A model generated the notes under the pieces. The model ran no database searches and was not told the origin of the DNA. It saw nothing but the letters and a program-made list of their open reading frames with translations. The position numbers and the translations under genes were made by a program. Shown here in pieces: positions 8,853 to 19,405 of a DNA stretch of 54,093 bases. The DNA comes from an uncultured Coriobacteriaceae bacterium (GTDB taxonomy: Bacteria; Actinomycetota; Coriobacteriia; Coriobacteriales; Atopobiaceae), in contig CAOJNB010000011.1 in assembly GCA_948439405.1 (NCBI GenBank), positions 1 through 54,093 of the forward strand, given 5' to 3'. Each line of letters begins with the position of its first letter. Position 1 is the first letter of the stretch.

Positions 8853-8883
8853 ATTATACCGGCGCACCCCCGTATGTACCCAA
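8853..8883 (-). promoter_or_regulatory. Candidate sigma-70 promoter for the dnaJ-like to recO run
   Basis: A perfect minus-strand TATAAT (8853-8858) in the only AT-rich patch of a 107-base spacer. A weak -35 TTGGGT lies 19 bases upstream (8878-8883). The transcript would have a leader of about 45 bases before the dnaJ-like gene. Confidence 0.6.
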
Positions 8884-8909
8884 TCGGGCGCCCGCCGCGT
8901 CGCCGCGGC

Positions 8910-9380
8910 TCAGCAGGGCATGTCCACCTGGCGGTAGGAGACGCCGCAGCGGTCCAGGACCGACTTCGCGACGCGGTTGGCCTCGGTGCCGTCGTACTTG
9001 TCCGACAGGTAGACGACCTCCCCGATGCCCACCTGCACGAGGAACTTCGCGCACTCGTTGCAGGGGAACAGCGTCACGTACACGGTCGCGCCGTCCATGT
9101 CGCGCAGCGAGCCGCGGTAGTTCAGCACCGCGTTGGCCTCGGCGTGGATGACGTAGGAGTGCTTGTCGGAGAGCGGGTCGTCCGAGCTGCCCCAGGGGAA
9201 CTCGTCGTCGGCGAGCCCGCGCGGCGTCCCGTTGTAGCCGACCGACAGGATCCTGTTGTCGGTGCCCGCGATGCAGGCCCCGACCTGCGTGTTGGGGTCC
9301 TTGCTCCTCAGCGAGGCCGCGACCGCGACCCGCATGAAGAACTCGTCCCAGCTTATGACGTCCGTGCGCTCGCCCGCCAT
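8910..9380 (-). CDS. Deoxycytidylate (dCMP) deaminase
   Basis: Zinc enzyme converting dCMP to dUMP for thymidylate synthesis. The 156-residue protein has the cytidine-deaminase motifs HAEAN (H79, E81) and PCNEC (C107, C110), plus NTQVGACIAGTDNRILSVGYNG and the FPWG...SDKHSYVIHA stretch typical of dCMP deaminases (ComEB family). The ATG at 9380 follows GAGGAGG by 4 bases; the longer frame upstream is not coding. It is separated from hemW by 47 bases. Confidence 0.94.
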   Translation of the reverse strand: MAGERTDVISWDEFFMRVAVAASLRSKDPNTQVGACIAGTDNRILSVGYNGTPRGLADDEFPWGSSDDPLSDKHSYVIHAEANAVLNYRGSLRDMDGATVYVTLFPCNECAKFLVQVGIGEVVYLSDKYDGTEANRVAKSVLDRCGVSYRQVDMPC

Positions 9381-9427
9381 GGAACCTCCTCGCGTCCCGA
9401 ACGATTCTAGCCCTCCGGGCCCCTCCG

Positions 9428-10669
9428 TCACAGCCCGGCGGCCCCGACGCGCGCCTCCGCGGTCGGGGAGCCCGCCAGGCCCCACAGCTCGCCGTAGAGC
9501 TCGTTGCCGAGCAGCCACCCGTCGTGCGTGGGGGCGAGCACGCCGTCGAGCAGGCCGCGCGCGACGAGGCGGCCGAGCGCGGCCGAGAGCTCGCCCTCCC
9601 CCACCGCCCCCGCGGCGCGGGCGAGCAGGCCGGCGGGAAGGGGCGCGCTCATGCGGGCCGCGAGCATGAGGTCCTCCGCCGCCGCCTGGCGCGCGTCGAG
9701 GAACTCGAGGTCGTAGCCGGCCTCCGCCATGGGCGCGACCCGCGCCGGGTCCGCGCCGGGAAGGCGGACGAGCCGGACGCGGGCGGCGTCCGCGGGCGCC
9801 TCGGGCAGGCGCGGCACCAGCCCGCGCGCGAGGCGGTAGGCCTCCGCGTCGAGCATGGAGGCGGCCGAGGCGCCGAGACCGAGGTAGGGCACGCCGGTCC
9901 AGTACGCCTCGTTGTGGCGGCACTCCCTGCCTGGCAGCGCGTAGCTCGCCACCTCGTAGCGCCGCAGGCCGGCGCGGGAGAGCTCGTCGCAGGCGGCCTC
10001 CATGAGGCGGGCCTGCCCGTCGGCGTCGGCCACCTCCGCCTCGCCGGCCCCCACCATGCGCTCGAGCTCCGTGCCCTCCTCGAGCTGGAGGGGGTAGACG
10101 CTCACGTGGCCGGCGCCGCAGGCGAGCACGCCCGCGAGCGTGGCGCGCAGGCTCCGCTCCGTCTGCAGCGGTATGGCGCACATGACGTCGGCCGACACGT
10201 CGAGGCCTGCCGCGGCGGCCCTGCGCAGCGCGCGGCGGGCGCAGGCGGCGTCGTGGACGCGGCCCAGCGCCGCGAGCTCGGCGTCGTCGAGGCTCTGCAC
10301 CCCGAGGGACAGCCGCGTGGCGCCCGCGTCGGCGAGGGCCTCCGGCATCCCCTCCGCGAGCGACTCCGGGTTCGCCTCGACCGTGAGCTCGGACACGCGT
10401 GGACAGCGCTCCCTCACGGCGGAGGCGAGGCGCGCGAGCGCGGCGGTCCCGAGCAGCGAGGGCGTCCCGCCCCCCACGTAGGCGGTCCGTACGCCCGCGA
10501 GCAGGCCCGCCTCCCCGGCGGCGGCGAGGTCGGCGAGCAGCGCGTCGGCGCAGGCCGCGCGGGCGGGGTCGCCCTCGGGCGAGGGGCGCGAGCAGAAGTC
10601 GCAGTAGCGGCACCGCGCCCGGCACAGCGGGACGTGGAGGTACAGCGCGCCGACGGGGCCCTCGCTCAC
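9428..10669 (-). CDS. hemW: Radical SAM heme chaperone HemW family protein
   Basis: Radical-SAM protein related to coproporphyrinogen dehydrogenase but acting as a heme-transfer chaperone in characterised cases. The cluster motif is CRARCRYCDF (C16, C20, C23); then YVGGGTPS, EANPES, RLSLGVQSLDDAELAALGR and the C-terminal HemN_C-like domain. At 413 residues it is normal length. It starts with a GTG that overlaps the dusB stop (GTGA) behind a GGAGGGGGC ribosome site. Whether this organism makes or imports heme cannot be seen here. Confidence 0.9.
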   Translation of the reverse strand: MSEGPVGALYLHVPLCRARCRYCDFCSRPSPEGDPARAACADALLADLAAAGEAGLLAGVRTAYVGGGTPSLLGTAALARLASAVRERCPRVSELTVEANPESLAEGMPEALADAGATRLSLGVQSLDDAELAALGRVHDAACARRALRRAAAAGLDVSADVMCAIPLQTERSLRATLAGVLACGAGHVSVYPLQLEEGTELERMVGAGEAEVADADGQARLMEAACDELSRAGLRRYEVASYALPGRECRHNEAYWTGVPYLGLGASAASMLDAEAYRLARGLVPRLPEAPADAARVRLVRLPGADPARVAPMAEAGYDLEFLDARQAAAEDLMLAARMSAPLPAGLLARAAGAVGEGELSAALGRLVARGLLDGVLAPTHDGWLLGNELYGELWGLAGSPTAEARVGAAGL

Positions 10670-11722
10670 GCCCCCTCCCCCGCCGCGGCCGCGGCCTCAG
10701 CGCAGAAGGCGAGGTAGTCGTCGAGCGTGACGCACTCGAAGGCCCGCGCCCTCAGGCGAGCGGCCCCCGGCAGCCCCTTGAGGTACCAGCCCGCGAGGCT
10801 GCGAGCGCGCGCGAGGTGCGCCCCGCAGGCGTCGAGCAGCCGGACGTGCAGCGCGAGCGCGGCGACGCGGTCGGCCGGCGCGGGCGGGAGCGTCCCGAGG
10901 CCGGCGGCCAGGCGCGCGGCCCGGGAGAAGACCCACGGGTCGCCGTAGCTGCCGCGGGCGAAGAAGGCCGCGGCGGCGCCCGTCTCGCGCATCACCTCGA
11001 GCGCGGCGCGCTCGTCGGACACGTCGCCGGACGCGACCACGGGCACGTCGACGGCGCGGACGACGTCGGCCACGAGGCCGCGGTCCGACCTGCCGCGGTA
11101 GAGCTGGGAGGCGAAGCGTCCGTGGACGGCGACGGCTGCCGCGCCCGCCTCCTGCATGCGGCGGGCGAAGGAGGGACCCACGACGGCGCCCGGGCGGCGC
11201 CCGACGCGGATCTTCACCGTCACCGGGACCGCGCCGCCGGCGCCCTCGACGCAGGCGCGCACGATGGCGGCGGCGCGCTCCGGGTCGTCGAGCAGGGCGG
11301 AGCCCTCCCCCTTGCGGGTGACCTTCGGGACGGGGCAGGCCATGTTCACGTCGAGCAGGGCGAGCCGGTCGCCGAGGCGGTCGAGGACCGAGGCCGCCGC
11401 CTCGCGGAAGAGCGCGGGCTCCGAGCCGAACAGCTGGACCGCGAGGTCCGGTTCGGCGGGGTCCGGGACCGCGAGCTCCCACGTCTTCGCGCCCCCGTAG
11501 TGCAGGCCCGCGACCGAGACCATCTCCGACCAGGCGAGCGACGCCCCTCCGGCGCGCGCCATGAGGCGGTACGCGGCGTCGCTGACCCCCGCCATGGGAG
11601 CCATGAGGAAGGGGTGGGAGGCGAGGCGCACCGCCAGGTCCCCCTCGCGCGGGAAGCGCGGGGGCGCGGGGTCGAGCCCGAGCGAGGGGGCGAGCTCCTC
11701 GAGGAGGGCGCCCGCGCGCGAC

Positions 11723-11730
<8 letters not shown>
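10666..11730 (-). CDS. dusB: tRNA-dihydrouridine synthase
   Basis: FMN enzyme reducing specific uridines in the tRNA D-loop. Motifs: [12 protein letters not shown], the catalytic-cysteine motif NMACPVPKV (C132), KIRVG, and [14 protein letters not shown]. About 40 residues precede the APMAGV motif, longer than usual for DusB; the ATG at 11730 is nevertheless backed by AAGG at suitable distance and an 8-base overlap with the end of lepA. The DusB subgroup is assigned from the NMACPVPKV form and bacterial context, so the exact target uridine is uncertain. Confidence 0.92.
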
Positions 11731-13534
<1,804 letters not shown>

Positions 13535-13566
13535 GGCGTGAATGGTATCCCATCACCTGGTCATCA

Positions 13567-13575
13567 TGCTATACT
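13567..13575 (+). promoter_or_regulatory. Extended -10 promoter for rpsT
   Basis: TGC followed by TATACT (5 of 6 matches to TATAAT) in the lepA-rpsT divergent spacer, with no obvious -35. It gives a leader of about 60 bases before rpsT. Confidence 0.6.
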
Positions 13576-13643
13576 CGCCGAGTTGACCTCACCGTGTCTC
13601 AACCCGAGGGCACATACGCACGATCATTCGAAAGGAACCGCAC

Positions 13644-13907
13644 GTGGCTAACATCAAGTCCCAGAAGAAGCGCATCAGGACCGCCGAGATCGCCCGCCAG
13701 CGCAACAAGGCCGTCCGCTCCGAGCTCAAGACGGCCGTCAAGGGCGTCCACGCCGCCGTCGAGGCCGGCGACGCCGCCGCCGCCCAGGCCGCCGCGCAGC
13801 GCGCCTGCCGCCTGATGGACAAGGCCGCCTCCAAGGGCATCATCCACAAGAACCAGGCCGCCAAGCGCAAGAGCGGCGTCCAGAAGCTCGCCAACACCGT
13901 GGCCTAG
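13644..13907 (+). CDS. rpsT: 30S ribosomal protein S20
   Basis: Primary 16S rRNA-binding protein. The 87-residue, Ala/Lys/Arg-rich helical sequence shows MANIKSQKKRIRTAEIARQR near the start and KAASKGIIHKNQAAKRKS near the end, as in the family. The GTG start at 13644 has AAAGGA 7 bases ahead. It stands alone on the plus strand with its own extended -10 promoter and a strong intrinsic terminator, so it forms a single-gene unit divergent from lepA and convergent with holA. Confidence 0.97.
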   Translation: MANIKSQKKRIRTAEIARQRNKAVRSELKTAVKGVHAAVEAGDAAAAQAAAQRACRLMDKAASKGIIHKNQAAKRKSGVQKLANTVA

Positions 13908-13932
13908 CGCCGCGGGGAACGAGAGCCCGCAG

Positions 13933-13963
13933 GGAGGCCCCGCTCGCCGGGGCCTCCTTTTTT
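13933..13963 (+). terminator. Intrinsic terminator of rpsT
   Basis: Perfect 9-bp stem GGAGGCCCC / GGGGCCTCC (plus one G-C pair), 5-base loop, then six Ts. It abuts the holA stop codon on the opposite strand, where it has no T run. Confidence 0.93.
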
Positions 13964-14940
13964 CAAGCCCCGGGACCGCGGCGCGCGGGGGCGGCGAAGC
14001 GCAGCATGTAGCGGACGAGGGCGTCCTCGGAGTCCTCCGAGCCCTTGAGGGCGCGGTCGCAGGCGGCTCCCTCCACCAGCAGCTTGGAGAGCTCGCCGGG
14101 AGCGAAGCCGCGCGCCCACCTCAGGTGGTCGCGGACCTGCCATCCCTGGCGCCCGAGCTCGGAGGCGAGCCTGCCGGGCTCCCCGCGGCCGTCGAGCGAC
14201 TCGGCGCAGACGAGCTCGCGCAGGCGGCCGAGCAGGCGCGCGAGGAGGCGAACGTGGTCGGGCTTGGCGATCGCCCGGTAGAGCCCGAGGGCGCGGGAGG
14301 CGTCGCGCGCGCAGAGGGCGTCGATGACGTCCCAGTCGGTCGGGTCGGCCGTCCGCGGGACGAGCGAGCGCACGTCGTCGGGGCCTACCTCGCCGCCCGC
14401 CTGCTCCGCGAGCGCACGGAGGCGGTTGTCGAGCAGGACGGTGGAGTCCCCCGCCCTGGCGACGAGCTCCTCGGCCGCGCCCGGCGCCAGGCGCACGCCG
14501 AGCGACGCCGCGAGCCTGCGGACGTAGTCGGGAAGGGCGCCCCGCTTGGGCGGCGCGCAGTCGATCACGGCGGAGGGCCCCTGGCGCGCGACGGCCTTGT
14601 AGAGCCTCGTGCTGCGCGCGAGCTTCGAGGCCGTGAGGCACAGCACGGTGTCCGGGTTCGGCGCGTCGAGGTAGGAGACGAGCGCCTCCGAGACGGGCTT
14701 GTCGAGCGCGTCGGCGTCGTGGACGATGACCACGCGCCGGCCTCCCCCGAAGGGCAGCGTCTGCAGGCACCCGACGAGCTCGGCGGCGTCCTGGCACTCG
14801 CGCGCCTGGCGCTCCGTCAGGTTGAAGGCCGCCGTCGCGGGGTCCAGGTGCGCCTTGAGCCGCTCGACCGCGCGGTCGCGCTTGAGCCGGTCCTCGCCGA
14901 CGCAGAGGTATGCCGTCCCGAGACGATCGTCCGATGCCAC
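13963..14940 (-). CDS. holA: DNA polymerase III subunit delta
   Basis: Clamp-loader subunit that opens the beta clamp. The 325-residue protein shows the family order: an N-terminal ATPase-like fold without catalytic motifs (LVGCLQTLPFGGGRRVVIVHDAD), the lid region (PPKRGALPDYVRRLAASLGV, then DSTVLLDNRLRALAEQAGG) and the C-terminal collar domain (PDHVRLLARLLGRLRELVCA). It starts with a GTG behind GGGAGGG. It follows comEC by 31 bases, the usual comEA-comEC-holA order with rpsT convergent. Confidence 0.93.
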   Translation of the reverse strand: MASDDRLGTAYLCVGEDRLKRDRAVERLKAHLDPATAAFNLTERQARECQDAAELVGCLQTLPFGGGRRVVIVHDADALDKPVSEALVSYLDAPNPDTVLCLTASKLARSTRLYKAVARQGPSAVIDCAPPKRGALPDYVRRLAASLGVRLAPGAAEELVARAGDSTVLLDNRLRALAEQAGGEVGPDDVRSLVPRTADPTDWDVIDALCARDASRALGLYRAIAKPDHVRLLARLLGRLRELVCAESLDGRGEPGRLASELGRQGWQVRDHLRWARGFAPGELSKLLVEGAACDRALKGSEDSEDALVRYMLRFAAPARRGPGA

Positions 14941-14971
14941 GCGCCCTCCCTTCCGCGGGCTCCATCATAGG

Positions 14972-17317
14972 TCACGCCGCATCCCCGCGTGCCGTGCGGA
15001 CCGACGGCCCCTCGTCGCCGGGCCGCACCTCGACGTCGCCGCAGGAGGCGGTGCACAGGAAGCGCGACCCGACCGCCTCGAGCGCCTCCCGGCACTCCGG
15101 CGCGGGATGCCCGTAGGGGTTGCCGCGCCCGGCGCTCGCGACGCTCACCTCGGGGTCCAGGGCCTCCGCCTGCGCGCGCGTCAGCGACGCGGCCGAGCCG
15201 TGGTGCCCCGCCTTGAGCAGGTCGACGTCGCCCGCCGCGCCCGACTCAAGGAGCCCCCCGAGGACGTCGGACTCCGCGTCGCCGCACAGCAGGGCCTCGA
15301 GCTCGCCCGCGGGGCCGTCGTAGGTGAGCGCGAGGACGAGCGAGTCCTCGTTGTCCGAGCCGTCCCGCTCCCCCGCCGGCGAGACCACCTCGAGCTCGAA
15401 TCCGCCGCAGCGCAGACGGTCCCCGAGCGAGAGCTCGCGGACGGGGACGTCTCCCAGGGAGGCGACGGCCGCGCGGGCCTCGGGCGGCATGCCGTCACCG
15501 GCACCCTCGCCGACGAGCACCGCCCCGACGCCCGCCTGCCCGGCCAGCTCGGCGAGGCCCCCGTAGTGGTCGTCATGCATGTGGGTCACGACGACGAGGT
15601 CGAGCCGCGTCACATGGCAGCGCGCGAGCGCCGCGGCGACGCCCTCCGGAGGCCCCGCGTCGACGAGCAGCGACGATGACCCGTCCTGGACGAGGATCGC
15701 GTCGCCCTGCCCGACGTCGAGGACCACGACGCGGGCCGGGGCGAACAGACGCCAGCGGAGCGCCCACGCGAGCCCCAGCGCGCACGCGACGCCGACGAGC
15801 ATGCGCATCGGGGCGGGACGGGGCTCCGGCCATGCCACGAGCAGGGCGCCCGCCGTGAGGGCGAGTGCGAGCCACAGGACCCACGCCGGAGCCTCGACGC
15901 CAACGGAGGCCATCGGGAGGCGCGCCATGGCGCGGGCGAGCGCGCACGCCGGCGCGAGGACGGCGTCCGTCGCGGCGAGCAGCGCCTCGGAGGCGACGGG
16001 GGCGCCCGAGAGCGCGACGGCCAGCATCCCCGTCCCCATGCCGGCGCCGAGGAAGGGGGCGAGCGCCGCGTTGGCGACGGGGGCGACGAGCGAGACCCTC
16101 CCGAACGCTCCGACCGTCACGGGCAGGCAGGCGAGCTGGGCTACGAGCGTCGAGGCGACCTGGGAGCGCACGTCGCGCGCGAGCGAGGCGACGGAACCCC
16201 GCCCCGGCCGGGACCCGGCTCGGCCGACGAGAACCTCGAGCGCGCGGGACGCGTAGGGGCCGAACAGGCCGAGGCCCATCAGCGAGAGGACCGAGAGCTC
16301 GAGGCCCACGTCCGAGGCGCACGTGGGGTCCGCGAGGCACATCGCGCAGGCGACGAGCGCGACGGAGGAGGGCCCGTGCGCCCGCCTGCCGGCGGCGCGG
16401 GCGCCCTCGGAGACGAGGCACATGAGCCAGGACCGGACGGCGGAGCCCGGCGAGCCGCAGAACAGCACGAAGGCGCCGGTCGCCAGCGAGGTGACCACGA
16501 CGCGCCTCCGCGGCCGCACCCCGACGCGCGCGAGCAGGCCGCCGAGCGCCGTCGCGATGACGGAGAGGTGGCCTCCCGAGACGGCGACGAGGTGCGCGGC
16601 GCCGCAGGCCGTGAAGGCGTCCGTCAGGCCCGAGGCGTCGGCCGCGTCGGTCGAGGCGCAGACGAGCCCCGCGAGCAGCGCGCGGGCGTCAGACGAGGAC
16701 GGCTCGATGCGCCCGAGCGCGGCGCGGCGCGCGGCGCCGAGCACCCCTTGGACCCCCGGCGCCCGTCCCAGGGAGGAGACGGCGGTGAGGCGCACGGTGC
16801 CCGCGGCCCCGCGGCGCCTAAGGACGCCGCCCCACTCGTCGTCCCCGGCCGCCTCGAACGAGCCCACGCCTGCGACGCGGTCCCCGAGGCACATCGGCTC
16901 GGGGACCTGCAGCCACACGGTGCCCGCGCTGACCCCCTCCCGACACGCCGCCGCCCAGCACCCGAAGGCGTCGCCGGCGGGAGACGAGTCCCCGAGGGCG
17001 CGGAACTCCCAGGCGGAGACGGGCCCCTCAGCGAGCGCGACGGCGGCGCGGGACTCCGAGGCGAGCAGGAGCGCGGAGGAGGCGGCGGCGAGCAGCGCCG
17101 CCGTGCAGACGAGCGCCGCGACGCGGGCGGGATCCCCGAGGCGGCTCCCGCGGACGGCCGCGGCCGACGCGACGAGGAGGAAGAGGAGCGCCGCCGGCAG
17201 CAGGGCGGGGACCGCGCCCGCCCCGAGCGTCCCGCGCTCGACGGCGCAGACGGCCGCGAGGGCGTAGGTCGCCGGCGGGACGACCGGGCGCGGCGACAGG
17301 TCCCCGGGCTCAGACAC
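14972..17317 (-). CDS. comEC: ComEC/Rec2 family DNA-uptake channel
   Basis: Polytopic membrane protein that forms the inner-membrane channel for single-stranded DNA in transformation. Of 781 residues, the N-terminal third has several hydrophobic segments and an extracellular OB-like region, the middle is the competence domain (AAHLVAVSGGHLSVIATALG), and the C-terminal third is a metallo-beta-lactamase domain with DVGQGDAILVQ and THMHDDHYGG metal ligands. GTG start, overlapping the comEA stop by 8 bases. No pseudopilus genes are in the window, so competence itself is unproven. Confidence 0.93.
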   Translation of the reverse strand: MSEPGDLSPRPVVPPATYALAAVCAVERGTLGAGAVPALLPAALLFLLVASAAAVRGSRLGDPARVAALVCTAALLAAASSALLLASESRAAVALAEGPVSAWEFRALGDSSPAGDAFGCWAAACREGVSAGTVWLQVPEPMCLGDRVAGVGSFEAAGDDEWGGVLRRRGAAGTVRLTAVSSLGRAPGVQGVLGAARRAALGRIEPSSSDARALLAGLVCASTDAADASGLTDAFTACGAAHLVAVSGGHLSVIATALGGLLARVGVRPRRRVVVTSLATGAFVLFCGSPGSAVRSWLMCLVSEGARAAGRRAHGPSSVALVACAMCLADPTCASDVGLELSVLSLMGLGLFGPYASRALEVLVGRAGSRPGRGSVASLARDVRSQVASTLVAQLACLPVTVGAFGRVSLVAPVANAALAPFLGAGMGTGMLAVALSGAPVASEALLAATDAVLAPACALARAMARLPMASVGVEAPAWVLWLALALTAGALLVAWPEPRPAPMRMLVGVACALGLAWALRWRLFAPARVVVLDVGQGDAILVQDGSSSLLVDAGPPEGVAAALARCHVTRLDLVVVTHMHDDHYGGLAELAGQAGVGAVLVGEGAGDGMPPEARAAVASLGDVPVRELSLGDRLRCGGFELEVVSPAGERDGSDNEDSLVLALTYDGPAGELEALLCGDAESDVLGGLLESGAAGDVDLLKAGHHGSAASLTRAQAEALDPEVSVASAGRGNPYGHPAPECREALEAVGSRFLCTASCGDVEVRPGDEGPSVRTARGDAA

Positions 17318-17987
17318 AGATGAGGTCCTCGAGCTTCGCGAAGCGCTTCTCCGCGATGCCGCTCACGCGCATGATGTCCTCCGGCGAGGCAAAGGGGCCG
17401 TTGGCCTCGCGCTCCTCCACGATCGCCGCGGCCGTGGCCGGGCCGACTCCGGGCAGCTCGTCGAGCTCCGCCTCCGAGGCCGTGTTGATGTTCACGAGCT
17501 CGGGCGCTCCCCCGCCCGCGGCCTCCGCGGCGGGGCCCGCCTGCGCCCCGGCCTCGCCGGCCGCGGGCACGTGGACCTTCGAGCCGTCCTCGAGGGGCGC
17601 CGCGAGGTTCGTCTGGGCCGTGTCCGCCTCGGCGGAGAGGCCTCCCGCTGCGTCGACGGCGTCCTGGACGCGCAGGTCGTCGCCCTCGAGGCGGTAGACC
17701 CCCGGCACGGCGACGGCGCCGTCCACGTGCACGACGACGCGCTCCCCCTCGGAGGCCTCCCCCGCCTCCCTCGTCTCCCCCGGGTCCCGGGCGGCGTCGG
17801 ACGTCGCGGCGGGCTCGTCCCGCTCGACGACCTCGGCCGGGACGGCGGCGGCGCGCGCGAGGCAGAGCGCCGTCGCGCCCGCGAGGATCGCGGCGAGCGC
17901 CGCGACGACCCTCCCCCTCCCCGCGAGCCCGAGCCTTCCCAGGAGTCTCGACGCGCGCGTCCCCGGACGACGTCCCGTCTGCGCCAT
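17310..17987 (-). CDS. comEA: ComEA family DNA-binding protein
   Basis: Membrane-anchored double-stranded DNA receptor for transformation, upstream of comEC. The 225-residue protein has one transmembrane segment (about 28-48), an acidic Ala/Glu-rich spacer, an SLBB-like domain (VVVHVDGAVAVPGVYRLEGD...LRVQDAVDAAGG), an Ala/Gly/Pro linker, and a C-terminal double helix-hairpin-helix (NINTASEAELDELPGVGPAT...ISGIAEKRF-like, here VSGIAEKRFAKLEDL). The ATG at 17987 follows GGAGGT by 7 bases, which rules out the longer upstream frame. Confidence 0.93.
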   Translation of the reverse strand: MAQTGRRPGTRASRLLGRLGLAGRGRVVAALAAILAGATALCLARAAAVPAEVVERDEPAATSDAARDPGETREAGEASEGERVVVHVDGAVAVPGVYRLEGDDLRVQDAVDAAGGLSAEADTAQTNLAAPLEDGSKVHVPAAGEAGAQAGPAAEAAGGGAPELVNINTASEAELDELPGVGPATAAAIVEEREANGPFASPEDIMRVSGIAEKRFAKLEDLICV

Positions 17988-17994
17988 GCGAACC

Positions 17995-18019
17995 ACCTCC
18001 GCCCCCGATGGTGGGGGCG
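17995..18019 (-). promoter_or_regulatory. Hairpin adjoining the comEA ribosome site
   Basis: Minus-strand stem CGCCCCC / GGGGGCG with a 6-base loop (18000-18019), immediately followed by the SD GGAGGT (17995-18000), which shares one base with the stem. It could limit ribosome access or act as a weak barrier; function is inference. The remaining 17988-18104 is very GC-rich and shows no promoter I can defend. Confidence 0.35.
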
Positions 18020-18104
18020 GGCGGGGGGCCGTGCGCCGCCGTCGGCCGATTCGTCGCGTGCGCGCCGACGGGGCGCCGACGCATGGCGGACGGCGGTAAG
18101 CGGA

Positions 18105-18133
18105 CGGCCCGCGCGCCAGGGGCGCGCGGGCCG
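18105..18133 (-). terminator. GC-rich hairpin downstream of thiI
   Basis: Perfect 13-bp stem CGGCCCGCGCGCC / GGCGCGCGGGCCG with a 3-base loop, 29 bases after the thiI stop. There is no T run, so termination efficiency is uncertain; it may mainly protect the 3' end of the mihF-gmk-rpoZ-thiI message. Confidence 0.5.
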
Positions 18134-18162
18134 CAGGACGTGCAGGTCGGCGCGGGGTGCGC

Positions 18163-19404
18163 CTAGGCGCCCTCGTTCGCGGGGGCGAGCTCGTCGTGGC
18201 GCGCCCGGAAGCGTCGGGGAGGACGGTAGCTCGGGCACTGCGCGAAGTCCACATACTCGATGGAGGCGAGGAGGTCCTCCACCATGCGCTCGTGGTCGAA
18301 CGTGTCCCATCCGGCGCGGACCTCGTCGATGCGCGCGTGGGTCTCGGGCCTGCGCGGCATGAAGAGCGTGCAGCAGTCCGGCGCCGTCTGGCTCGAGATC
18401 TCGAAGGTCCCGAGGGACTCGGCGACCTCGATGATGTCCTTCTTGTCCGTCCCCGAAAGCGGGCGCAGGATCGGGATGGTGACGGCGTCGTTGGTCGCCG
18501 CCATGTTATCGAGCGTCTGCGAGGCGACCTGGCCCACGGACTCGCCGGTCACGAGCGCCTTGGCGCCCTCGATGCGCGCGAGCTCCTCGGCGACGCGGAA
18601 CATGAGGCGGCGGTACATGATGACGCGCAGGTTCTGGGGCGCCTTGAGCGAGATCTCGCGCTGGCACTCACCGAAGGGGACGACGTAGAGCCTGCCGATG
18701 ACGCCCGCGGGCGCGAGCGCGTCGCAGATGTCGCGGGTGAGCCACTCGCTCGTGTCGGCCGTCATCGGGCGGCCGGAGAAGTGCAGGCCCACGACGACGG
18801 CGCCGCGCTTGCCGATCTGCCAGCTCGCCACGGGCGAGTCGATCCCGCTCGAGAGCAGGGACACGACCTTGCCCGCCGTGCCCACCGGCAGCCCCCCTAC
18901 GCCGGGGACCGAGGCGGCGTAGACGTAGGCGAAGCCCTCGACGACGAGCACGTACACCGTGACGTCGGGATGGTGCATGCGCACCGCCTTGTCGGGGAAT
19001 GCCTCGCACAGCACGGCGCCCACCTCGCGGTTGATGTCGAGGGTGTGGACGGGGTAGTCCGTGTGCGCCTTGTGGGCGTGGACCTTGAACGACTCGAACT
19101 CGCCCGCCTCGCCGAGCACCCGCACGGCCGCGGCGGCGTAGGCCTCGGGGTCGCGCTCGCACCTGATCGCGGTGGAGACGCGCGCAACGCCGGGGACCTG
19201 GCGCAGCGCCCCGACGACCGCGGGGAGCGCGGCGTCGTCGGCGACGGGCACGAGGATGCGCCCCGAGATGCGCCGGACGCCCTCGACGGGCATCCCGCGC
19301 ACCGCGTGGCGCAGGTTGGCTACGAGCTGGTTCTCGAAGACGGAGCGGTTCTTCCCCTTGAGCCCGACCTCGTGGTAGTGGACGAGGCAGACGTAGGAGG
19401 CCAC
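18163..19404 (-). CDS. thiI: tRNA 4-thiouridine synthase ThiI
   Basis: ATP-dependent enzyme activating U8 of tRNA for sulfur transfer, also used in thiazole synthesis in some bacteria. The 413-residue protein has an N-terminal ferredoxin-like and THUMP region (HYHEVGLKGKNRSVFENQL through VYVLVVEGFAYVYAA), the PP-loop LLSSGIDSPVASW (about 184-195), and conserved GESVGQVASQTLDNM. There is no C-terminal rhodanese domain, so sulfur must come from a separate cysteine desulfurase. GTG start with GGGAG ahead, one base after rpoZ stops. Confidence 0.94.
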   Translation of the reverse strand: MASYVCLVHYHEVGLKGKNRSVFENQLVANLRHAVRGMPVEGVRRISGRILVPVADDAALPAVVGALRQVPGVARVSTAIRCERDPEAYAAAAVRVLGEAGEFESFKVHAHKAHTDYPVHTLDINREVGAVLCEAFPDKAVRMHHPDVTVYVLVVEGFAYVYAASVPGVGGLPVGTAGKVVSLLSSGIDSPVASWQIGKRGAVVVGLHFSGRPMTADTSEWLTRDICDALAPAGVIGRLYVVPFGECQREISLKAPQNLRVIMYRRLMFRVAEELARIEGAKALVTGESVGQVASQTLDNMAATNDAVTIPILRPLSGTDKKDIIEVAESLGTFEISSQTAPDCCTLFMPRRPETHARIDEVRAGWDTFDHERMVEDLLASIEYVDFAQCPSYRPPRRFRARHDELAPANEGA

Positions 19405-19405
19405 G

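Noticed and set aside
8803..8909. Heat-shock operator (CIRCE or HAIR) before the dnaJ-like genes
   Set aside because: Looked for the TTAGCACTC-N9-GAGTGCTAA and CTTGAGT-N7-ACTCAAG inverted repeats; neither is present in this spacer or before dnaJ.
4936..8937. Very long plus-strand open frame (over 1300 codons) opposite phoH, mtaB, dnaJ and the DnaJ-like gene; similar ones at 35017-38874, 43522-47424 and 50015-53149
   Set aside because: The translations are Arg/Ala/Gly/His/Val-rich low complexity without recognisable domains and run exactly antisense to well-supported genes. High GC removes stop codons, so these are shadows.
18105..18133. Perfect 13-bp inverted repeats (also 31665-31694) as ends of an insertion sequence
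   Set aside because: Arms are separated by only 3-4 bases and lie just after gene ends, which fits hairpins in RNA, not transposon termini; no transposase is present.
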